The notes below the pieces were generated by a model. It searched no databases, was not told the DNA's origin, and was given only the letters and a program-made list of their open reading frames with translations. Of a stretch of DNA of 7,564 nucleotides, positions 1-5,461 are shown one piece after another. Origin of the DNA: JBQCEE01 sp051960575. Its GTDB lineage: Bacteria > Actinomycetota > Actinomycetes > Mycobacteriales > Jatrophihabitantaceae. Within the stretch, counting starts at the first letter, position 1. Every line of letters starts with the position of its first letter. The stretch covers positions 1 through 7,564 of the forward strand of contig NZ_JBQCEE010000215.1 of assembly GCF_051960575.1 (NCBI RefSeq). The letters are read 5' to 3'. The position numbers and the translations under genes were made by a program.

Positions 1-1
1 C

Positions 2-1126
<1,125 letters not shown>

Positions 1127-1127
1127 T

Positions 1128-1175
1128 CCTCGACCCGCTCCTCGACCCGCTCCTCGACCCGCTCCCCAACCCGCG
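1128..1175. repeat. 12-bp tandem repeat between convergent genes
   Basis: Three exact consecutive copies of CCTCGACCCGCT (1128-1139, 1140-1151, 1152-1163) are followed by a degenerate fourth (1164-1175). The array starts one base after the sugar transferase stop codon and ends 12 bases before the last base of the convergent RHH gene. The unit is not self-complementary, so it does not form a simple terminator hairpin. Its 12-bp period keeps reading frames open, so it may have arisen by replication slippage. Function unknown. Confidence 0.85.
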
Positions 1176-1187
1176 GCGCCGGCCGGC

Positions 1188-1742
1188 TCATCCGACCAAC
1201 CCGCGGATCTCGTCGACCAGCGCGGTGAGCTGCTCGACCGCAGTGATGAGGCCGGCGTCGCCCCGCTGCCGCAGCCCGGTGCGGATCAGGTTGCGCGCCA
1301 GCACCGTCGGCTTCATGTCGAGCAGCGCGGCGCGCCCCTCGAGCGACCGCATTTCGTCGATGTCGAGTCGGATCGACAGCACCACCGTCGTCCCGGTGCC
1401 CTTCCGCACCCGGCGCGGCTTGAGCGCGAGCGCCGCCTCGCGTGCTTGGACCTCGGCCCGCTCCCGCTCCAGCTGAGCATCCATCCACGCTCGCAACTCC
1501 GCCTGCTGCGCCTCCCACCGGGCCGCCGCGGCGGGGTCCTGCTGGACGACAGGCGCTGCCGGAGCTACCACCGACGGCGCGTCGGCGGGTTGCCCCCACG
1601 GCGCGGGTGGTTGGCCCCACGGGTCCACCCGTCGGGCGGCGGCGGTCGTGGCGTCATCGGCGGCGCTGTGGGCAGCCCCGTCGGCGGCGCTGTCGGCGGC
1701 GCTGTCGGCTGTCTGGTCGGGCGGTGGAGGCGGTGCGGACAT
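1188..1742 (-). CDS. Putative ribbon-helix-helix DNA-binding protein with disordered Pro/Ala/Asp-rich N-terminus
   Basis: A 184-residue protein I cannot name. The start is taken as ATG at 1742 (MSAPPPPPDQ). An upstream ATG at 1838 is in frame, but it would add unremarkable sequence and run through the promoter-like region. Visible parts: five prolines (4-8); an Ala/Asp/Ser low-complexity stretch (about 11-36) made by a 12-bp DNA repeat; two PWGQP motifs (41-45 and 48-52); a charged, probably helical or coiled-coil segment (about 70-107); a basic linker (KPRRVRKG, 108-115); then VVLSIRLDIDEMRSLEGRA (120-138) and PTVLARNLIRTGLRQRG (145-161). This strand followed by two helices looks like the MetJ/Arc/CopG ribbon-helix-helix fold, which binds DNA as a dimer. 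A final helix spans about 165-183. It is convergent with the sugar transferase and head-to-tail with the rml operon upstream. There is no Shine-Dalgarno; a TACCGT box lies 8 bases upstream. The RHH call is by eye. The role could be a local repressor, a partition or nucleoid-associated protein, or something else. Confidence 0.7.
   Translation of the reverse strand: MSAPPPPPDQTADSAADSAADGAAHSAADDATTAAARRVDPWGQPPAPWGQPADAPSVVAPAAPVVQQDPAAAARWEAQQAELRAWMDAQLERERAEVQAREAALALKPRRVRKGTGTTVVLSIRLDIDEMRSLEGRAALLDMKPTVLARNLIRTGLRQRGDAGLITAVEQLTALVDEIRGLVG
1657..1716 (-). repeat. In-frame 12-bp repeat encoding Ala/Asp-rich tract
   Basis: Five 12-bp blocks within the RHH gene. TCGGCGGCGCTG (plus strand) occurs exactly at 1657-1668, 1681-1692 and 1693-1704, with diverged blocks at 1669-1680 and 1705-1716. 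In the protein this gives the SAAD-like tetrapeptide repeat at about residues 10-29. The 12-bp period preserves the frame, so copy number could vary between strains without disrupting the gene. Confidence 0.75.
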
Positions 1743-1747
1743 GGACG

Positions 1748-1776
1748 GGCACGGTAGCGGGGCGCCGCCCCGTGCC
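1748..1776. promoter_or_regulatory. Inverted repeat and -10-like box just upstream of the RHH gene
   Basis: GGCACGG (1748-1754) and CCGTGCC (1770-1776) are perfect inverted arms. An inner perfect inverted repeat, CGGGGCG/CGCCCCG (1758-1764 and 1766-1772), overlaps the outer arm. On the minus strand TACCGT (1756 to 1751) fits the actinobacterial TANNNT -10 pattern and lies 8 bases before the ATG, so transcription could begin at or very near the start codon. No convincing -35 is visible. The dyad could be an operator or an mRNA hairpin, but GC-rich DNA yields such dyads often. Confidence 0.35.
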
Positions 1777-1783
1777 GGACTTG

Positions 1784-1792
1784 TTGTCCACA
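1784..1792 (+). promoter_or_regulatory. Single DnaA-box-like 9-mer
   Basis: TTGTCCACA matches the high-GC actinobacterial form of the DnaA box and is followed by GG. It lies 42 bases upstream of the RHH start codon. There is one copy only, without an AT-rich unwinding element or dnaA/dnaN neighbours, so it is not an origin. It may be chance, or a site through which DnaA affects the RHH promoter. Confidence 0.35.
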
Positions 1793-1851
1793 GGTGCTGT
1801 CCGCGCTCGTCTGCTCCGGGTCTCCGAACCAGGGGCATCAGGGGGCGCGAT

Positions 1852-1870
1852 TCGTACGACGGTTGTTGAC
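1852..1870 (-). repeat. 19-bp dispersed motif, copy A (inverted)
   Basis: On the minus strand this reads GTCAACAACCGTCGTACGA, one base different from copy B. It is the inverted member of the trio. Together with copy B and neighbouring bases (AGGGGGC at 1840-1846 against GCCCCCT at 1936-1942), it forms an imperfect long inverted repeat with arms of about 30 bases around a 43-base centre. It sits about 110 bases upstream of the RHH start. Confidence 0.8.
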
Positions 1871-1890
1871 ACCGCGGTTCCCGGGCACTT

Positions 1891-1910
1891 GGTGTGCGCT
1901 GGTGTGCGCT
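1891..1910. repeat. 10-bp tandem duplication
   Basis: GGTGTGCGCT occurs twice in direct succession (1891-1900 and 1901-1910), between copies A and B of the 19-bp motif. Function unknown; probably a slippage product. Confidence 0.7.
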
Positions 1911-1913
1911 GCC

Positions 1914-1932
1914 GTCAACAACTGTCGTACGA
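1914..1932 (+). repeat. 19-bp dispersed motif, copy B
   Basis: GTCAACAACTGTCGTACGA, direct with copy C and inverted relative to copy A. Its right half holds the 8-bp palindrome TCGTACGA. On the opposite strand it contains GTTGTTGAC, which resembles a -35 element, but no -10 follows at a suitable distance. Confidence 0.8.
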
Positions 1933-1972
1933 GATGCCCCCTCAGGTGGACTGCCCGCCGGCGGCCAGAGCT

Positions 1973-1991
1973 GTCAACAACTGTCGTATGA
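1973..1991 (+). repeat. 19-bp dispersed motif, copy C
   Basis: GTCAACAACTGTCGTATGA, one base different from copy B and starting 59 bases after it. It lies 41 bases beyond the rmlD stop. Both B and C are followed by GC-rich sequence, but flanking identity is low, so conservation is confined to the motif. Confidence 0.8.
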
Positions 1992-2000
1992 AACGGCGCG

Positions 2001-2044
2001 GCGATGCGGTCAGTCCCGGGCGGCGATGCGGTCAGTCCCGGGCG
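2001..2044. repeat. Exact 22-bp tandem duplication covering the rmlD 3' end
   Basis: Bases 2001-2022 and 2023-2044 are identical. The right copy contains the rmlD stop codon (2032-2034) and the last coding bases (Ala-Arg-Asp-stop). The left copy is a non-coding duplicate just downstream, so a second in-register copy of that terminus follows the gene. It looks recent, since there are no differences. Confidence 0.85.
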
Positions 2045-2883
2045 GCGAGGTGGTCGGCGAGCGCCGCGCGCCAGTCGCGGGGCGGGGTGAGGCCTGCGGC
2101 CGTCCAGGCGGCGGTCGACAGCACCGACCAGGCGGGACGCGGCGCGGGACGCGGGAAGGCCGCGGTGTCGACGGCGTGCACCCGGTCGGGGTCGGCGCCG
2201 GTCAGCCGGAAGATCTCGCGCGCGAACCCGCACCAGGACGTCTGGCCGTCGTTGACGAGGTGCAGGGTCTGCGCCGGCACCGACGACCGGGCGAGCTCGA
2301 CCATCCCGGCGGCGAGGTCGGCGGCGGAGGTCGGGCAGCCGAGCTGGTCGTCGACGACGTCGAGCGTCTCGCGCTCGCCCTGCAGGCGCAGCATGGTGTC
2401 GACGAAGTTCGCCGACGGCCCGCCGTACACCCACGCCGTCCGCACCACCCAGCCGGCGTCGGGCAGCAGTTCGCGCACGGCCTGCTCGCCGGCCAGCTTG
2501 GTGCGCCCGTAGACGGTGCGCGGGCCGGTGGGGTCGTCCGGTTCGTAGGGCAGCGTCGCGTCGCCGGCGAAGACGTAGTCGGTCGAGACGTGCAGCAGCC
2601 GCCCGCCGTGCTGCGCGAGGGCCGTGGCGAGCAGGGCCGGGCCGGTCGCATTGACGCGGTACGCCGTGTCCTCGTCGGACTCGGCGGCGTCGACGGCCGT
2701 GTACGCCGCGGCGTTGATCACGACGTCGGGCCGGTGCGTGCGGACGGCGTGCTCGACCGCGCGTGAGTCGGTGATGTCCAGCTCGCGGCTGGTCAGGGCC
2801 ACGACGGTGTCGGACGGGTCGACGAGCGCGCGCCGCAGGTGGACGCCGAGCTGCCCGCCCGCCCCGGTGATCAGGAACCTCAC
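2032..2883 (-). CDS. rmlD: dTDP-4-dehydrorhamnose reductase
   Basis: Cytosolic NAD(P)H-dependent reductase that performs the last step to dTDP-L-rhamnose. It has 283 residues, normal for the family, and is an extended short-chain dehydrogenase. The nucleotide-binding loop GAGGQLG is at 7-13, NAAAYTAVDAAE at 57-68, STDYVF at 100-105 and the catalytic YGRTK (Tyr125, Lys129) at 125-129. Downstream are WVVRTAWVYG and a substrate-side LGCPTSAADLA. The start is GTG at 2883, because MRFLITGAGG begins exactly where the family begins. A GAGG that overlaps the rmlB stop codon lies 8 bases before the GTG, so translation is probably coupled to rmlB, whose gene ends 10 bases upstream. Last gene of the rml operon. 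Its 3' end is duplicated by the 22-bp repeat. No intact terminator hairpin is obvious. Confidence 0.95.
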   Translation of the reverse strand: MRFLITGAGGQLGVHLRRALVDPSDTVVALTSRELDITDSRAVEHAVRTHRPDVVINAAAYTAVDAAESDEDTAYRVNATGPALLATALAQHGGRLLHVSTDYVFAGDATLPYEPDDPTGPRTVYGRTKLAGEQAVRELLPDAGWVVRTAWVYGGPSANFVDTMLRLQGERETLDVVDDQLGCPTSAADLAAGMVELARSSVPAQTLHLVNDGQTSWCGFAREIFRLTGADPDRVHAVDTAAFPRPAPRPAWSVLSTAAWTAAGLTPPRDWRAALADHLAARD

Positions 2884-2893
2884 CGCGGCGGCC

Positions 2894-3889
2894 TCACTGG
2901 CCGGCCTCGGCGTACCTCGCCTCGACGGCTGCCTTGATCGGCTCCCACCAGTCGCGGTGCTCGGTGTACCAGGCCACGGTCTGCTCGAGCCCGGCGCGCA
3001 GGTCGCGGTACCGCGGCTCCCAGCCGAGTTCGGTGCGCAGCCGGGTGGCGTCGATCGCGTAGCGCAGGTCGTGGCCGGCGCGGTCGGTGACGTGGTCGTA
3101 CTCGTCCTGCGGCCGGCCCATCAGCCCGAGGATCAGCTCGAGGACGTCCTTGTTGTTGCGCTCGCCGTCGGCGCCGATCAGGTAGGTCTCGCCGATCCGC
3201 CCGCGCTCGATGATCGTCCACACGGCGTCGTTGTGGTCGTCGACGTGGATCCAGTCGCGCACGTTCGCGCCCGCGCCGTAGAGCTTCGGCCGGCGTCCGG
3301 ACAGGACGTTCGTGATCTGGCGGGGGATGAACTTCTCGATGTGCTGGTACGGGCCGTAGTTGTTCGAGCAGTTCGAGATCGTCGCGGCGACACCGAACGA
3401 CCGCACCCAGGCGCGCACCAGCAGGTCCGACCCGGCCTTGGTCGACGAGTACGGCGACGACGGGTTGTACGGCGTCTGCGGCGTGAACTTCGCCGGGTCG
3501 TCGAGTTCGAGGTCGCCGTAGACCTCGTCGGTCGAGATGTGGTGGAACCGCACGTCGTGGCGCCGCACCGCCTCGAGCAGGGTGAAGGTGCCGACGAGGT
3601 TGGTGCGCACGAACGGCGACGGGTCGCGCAGCGAGTTGTCGTTGTGCGACTCGGCCGCGAAGTGCACGACCAGGTCCGTGGACGCGACGAGCGTGTCCAC
3701 GAGGTCGGCGTCGGCGATGTCGCCGCGCACGAAGGTGATGCGCTCGCGCACCGGGTCGAGCGTCGACTCGTTGGCCGCGTAGGTCAGGGCGTCGAGCACG
3801 GTGACCTCGACGTCGGGCCGCTGCGCGACCGTGCGGTGGACGAAGTTGGCGCCGATGAAGCCGGCGCCGCCGGTGACGAGGACACGCAT
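2894..3889 (-). CDS. rmlB: dTDP-glucose 4,6-dehydratase
   Basis: Converts dTDP-D-glucose to dTDP-4-keto-6-deoxy-D-glucose using tightly bound NAD+; cytosolic, usually dimeric. It has 331 residues, a full-length extended SDR. GGAGFIG at 7-13 binds NAD; HFAAESH is at 76-82; the Thr-Asp-Glu catalytic trio is in STDEVYGDL (Thr120, Asp121, Glu122); YSSTK at 147-151 gives catalytic Tyr147 and Lys151. SNNYGPYQ and RDWIHVDDH are further family signatures. The stretch after AAESH reads NDNS rather than the common VDRS; I do not expect this to abolish activity. ATG start at 3889, 21 bases after the rmlC gene ends, with only a weak upstream GAG, so it probably depends on coupling or read-through from rmlC. 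Third gene of the operon. Confidence 0.96.
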   Translation of the reverse strand: MRVLVTGGAGFIGANFVHRTVAQRPDVEVTVLDALTYAANESTLDPVRERITFVRGDIADADLVDTLVASTDLVVHFAAESHNDNSLRDPSPFVRTNLVGTFTLLEAVRRHDVRFHHISTDEVYGDLELDDPAKFTPQTPYNPSSPYSSTKAGSDLLVRAWVRSFGVAATISNCSNNYGPYQHIEKFIPRQITNVLSGRRPKLYGAGANVRDWIHVDDHNDAVWTIIERGRIGETYLIGADGERNNKDVLELILGLMGRPQDEYDHVTDRAGHDLRYAIDATRLRTELGWEPRYRDLRAGLEQTVAWYTEHRDWWEPIKAAVEARYAEAGQ

Positions 3890-3910
3890 CGGACGAGTCT
3901 CGCAGACCGG

Positions 3911-4474
3911 TCAGACGAGGTCGGCGAACAGCGGGGCGCTCGCGTCCTTGGCCGAGACCATCGCCGGGTCGTCGACGTCCGGGTCGATCGGCCAGGCGAT
4001 GCCGAGGGCCGGGTCGAGCGGGTTCAGGGCGACGCCGGGCATGCCCGGTGCCCACTCGGCGTCGAAGCAGTAGACGTACTGGCAGCCGCCGTCGCCGACC
4101 GCCTGGAACCCGTTGCAGACGCCGGCCGGCACGAGCACCTGGACGCCGACCGTGAGCGGCACGACGACGACGGCACCGCGCGTCGGCGAGTCGGCGCGCG
4201 TGTCGACGTACGCACCGAACGCCTCGCCCCAGGCGACGCCGACGAGCTTGGTCATGGCCTCGCCGTGCAGCCCGCGCAGGCCGCCGCGGTGCGTCCAGGT
4301 CATGTTCACCTGCGCCCACCGGTCCGGCACCGGCAGGCCGGCCTCGGCGAAGCCGCTGGTGCGGAAGAACTCGCGCACCGTCCCGCGCTCGTCGGTCACC
4401 GCCTTGGTGCGGATCACGAACAGGCCCTCGATCGCCGACGGCTCCACGGCCATCGGCACGACCTCGACGGTCAC
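3911..4474 (-). CDS. rmlC: dTDP-4-dehydrorhamnose 3,5-epimerase family protein, divergent active site
   Basis: Cupin-fold epimerase expected to invert C3 and C5 of dTDP-4-keto-6-deoxyglucose. The chosen GTG start at 4474 overlaps the rmlA stop by four bases (GTGA) and gives 187 residues. ATG at 4453, with GAGG 8 bases before it, is a real alternative giving 180. Visible: DERGTVREFF (28-37), LRGLH with the probable catalytic base His70, Lys76, DTRADSPTRG (91-100), Tyr135 at the conserved tyrosine, and AKD with Asp177 as the partner of the His. Against the classical family the loop from His to Lys is about four residues shorter. The Asp that normally lies in the VFD motif is Gly87, the usual HGF is NGF (Asn121), and the Tyr of the AEY motif is Trp141. 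It is the only epimerase candidate in the operon, so it probably is RmlC, but an altered epimerisation outcome is possible. Confidence 0.85.
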   Translation of the reverse strand: MTVEVVPMAVEPSAIEGLFVIRTKAVTDERGTVREFFRTSGFAEAGLPVPDRWAQVNMTWTHRGGLRGLHGEAMTKLVGVAWGEAFGAYVDTRADSPTRGAVVVVPLTVGVQVLVPAGVCNGFQAVGDGGCQYVYCFDAEWAPGMPGVALNPLDPALGIAWPIDPDVDDPAMVSAKDASAPLFADLV

Positions 4475-5361
4475 GACCCCGCCAGGAACTCGGTCGCGGC
4501 CTTGCGCAGGTAAGCGCCGTAGCTGCTCTTGCCCATCTGGTCGGCCAGCCGGAGCGCGTCCTCGCCGGTGATGAGGCCCTGCCGCATCGCGATCTCCTCG
4601 AGGCACGAGATGGTGATGCCCTGCCGGTGCTGCAGCACCTGGACGAACTGGCTGGCCTCGAGCAGCGAGTCGTGGGTGCCGGTGTCGAGCCACGCGGTGC
4701 CGCGGCCGAGGTCGGCCAGCGAGGCGCGTCCCTGCTGCAGGTAGACCCGGTTGAGGTCGGTGATCTCGAGCTCGCCGCGGGCCGACGGCGACAGCCCGCG
4801 CGCGATGTCGACGACCTGCTCGTCGTAGAAGTACATGCCGGTGACCGCGAGGTCCGAGCGCGGCTGCGCCGGCTTCTCCTCGATGTCGACCAGCGCGCCG
4901 TCGGCATCGAGCACCGCGACGCCGTACCGCTCGGGGTCGCTCACCCGGTAGCCGAACAGCACGCAGCCGCCGTCGCGGTCGATCGTCGACACCGCGTCGG
5001 TGAGCAGGCCGGTCATGCCGTGGCCGAAGAAGATGTTGTCACCGAGCACGAGGGCGGCGGGGCCGCCGGCGCGGTGGTCGGCGCCGATGAGGAAGGCCTC
5101 GGCCAGCCCGTTCGGCTCGGGCTGGATCGCGAAGCGCAGCGAGATGCCCCACTGGCTGCCGTCGCCGAGCAGCCGCACGAACTGCTCCTGGTCGTGCGGG
5201 GTGGTGATGATCAGGATCTCGCGGATGCCGGCCAGCATCAGCATCGAGATCGGGTAGTAGACCATCGGCTTGTCGTAGACGGGCAGCAGATGCTTGCTCA
5301 CCGCACGCGTCACCGGATGCAGCCGCGTGCCCGAGCCGCCCGCCAAGACGATGCCCCTCAC
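4471..5361 (-). CDS. rmlA: Glucose-1-phosphate thymidylyltransferase
   Basis: Makes dTDP-glucose from dTTP and glucose-1-phosphate, the committed and usually feedback-inhibited step to dTDP-rhamnose. It has 296 residues, typical of the short RmlA form. The nucleotide-binding signature GGSGTRL is at 8-14, Lys23 lies in SKHLLPVYDKPM, and QPEPNGLAEAF (80-90) lines the sugar site. LGDNIFFG (106-113) carries the metal-binding Asp108; EEKP (161-164), VTGMYFYD (173-180), GELEITDLN and WLDTGTH follow. The start is GTG at 5361: MRGIVLAGG begins there, and a strong GGGAGG lies about 6 bases upstream. The frame is open further upstream, but that part is not family-like. First gene of the A-C-B-D operon; it overlaps rmlC by four bases. 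Confidence 0.96.
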   Translation of the reverse strand: MRGIVLAGGSGTRLHPVTRAVSKHLLPVYDKPMVYYPISMLMLAGIREILIITTPHDQEQFVRLLGDGSQWGISLRFAIQPEPNGLAEAFLIGADHRAGGPAALVLGDNIFFGHGMTGLLTDAVSTIDRDGGCVLFGYRVSDPERYGVAVLDADGALVDIEEKPAQPRSDLAVTGMYFYDEQVVDIARGLSPSARGELEITDLNRVYLQQGRASLADLGRGTAWLDTGTHDSLLEASQFVQVLQHRQGITISCLEEIAMRQGLITGEDALRLADQMGKSSYGAYLRKAATEFLAGS

Positions 5362-5366
5362 TGCGC

Positions 5367-5403
5367 TCCCTCCCGACCTGTCCTCGTCGAAGGACCGACC
5401 ATA
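5367..5403 (-). promoter_or_regulatory. rmlA ribosome-binding site and possible -10 box of the rml operon
   Basis: On the minus strand GGGAGGGA (5374 to 5367) is a strong Shine-Dalgarno sequence placed correctly for GTG at 5361. Further upstream, TATGGT (5403 to 5398) fits TANNNT and would give a leader of about 30 bases. No clear -35 is seen. The ribosome-binding site is secure; the -10 is a suggestion. Confidence 0.5.
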
Positions 5404-5446
5404 CCGAGGGCGTGCACCGCGGGGCGCGCCGAGACCGGGCCCCTCG

Positions 5447-5461
5447 TACCATCGCCCGGTG
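5447..5461 (+). promoter_or_regulatory. TANNNT -10 box placing transcription start at the glycosyltransferase GTG
   Basis: TACCAT (5447-5452) ends 6 bases before the GTG at 5459, which is the normal distance from a -10 box to the transcription start. No Shine-Dalgarno precedes the start codon. This pattern fits a leaderless mRNA. No convincing -35 lies 16-18 bases upstream. Confidence 0.4.

Larger units (their letters stand above)
1743..2031. other. Repeat-rich intergenic region between the RHH gene and rmlD
   Basis: This 289-bp non-coding stretch lies between the start of the RHH gene and the end of rmlD; both genes are on the minus strand. Open frames crossing it are out of frame with any recognisable family. 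It contains the dyad at 1748-1776, a DnaA-box-like 9-mer, three 19-bp repeats, a 10-bp tandem duplication, a 10-bp palindrome CCGCCGGCGG (1955-1964) and the first part of a 22-bp tandem duplication. No tRNA, small RNA or typical U-tailed terminator is evident. Confidence 0.7.

Noticed and set aside
1743..1838. Longer RHH protein starting at the ATG at 1838
   Set aside because: The added 32 residues show no conserved character and would run through the -10-like box and dyad. The ATG at 1742 gives a sensible start, though the longer form cannot be fully excluded.
1852..1991. CRISPR-like reading of the three 19-bp repeats
   Set aside because: Only three short copies, one inverted, with unequal spacing and no cas genes.
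1743..2031. Plasmid or chromosomal replication origin
   Set aside because: One DnaA-like 9-mer, no AT-rich region and no rep, dnaA or parA gene in the window.
2624..4513. Long plus-strand open frame of 629 residues across rmlB, rmlC and rmlD
   Set aside because: Antisense to clear rml genes. Its translation is Val/Arg/Gly/Asp-rich without any domain, as expected opposite GC-rich genes.
2880..4907. Minus-strand open frame of 675 residues spanning rmlA to rmlB in another frame
   Set aside because: Overlaps three well-supported genes on the same strand and is Arg/Pro/Ser-rich low-complexity sequence.
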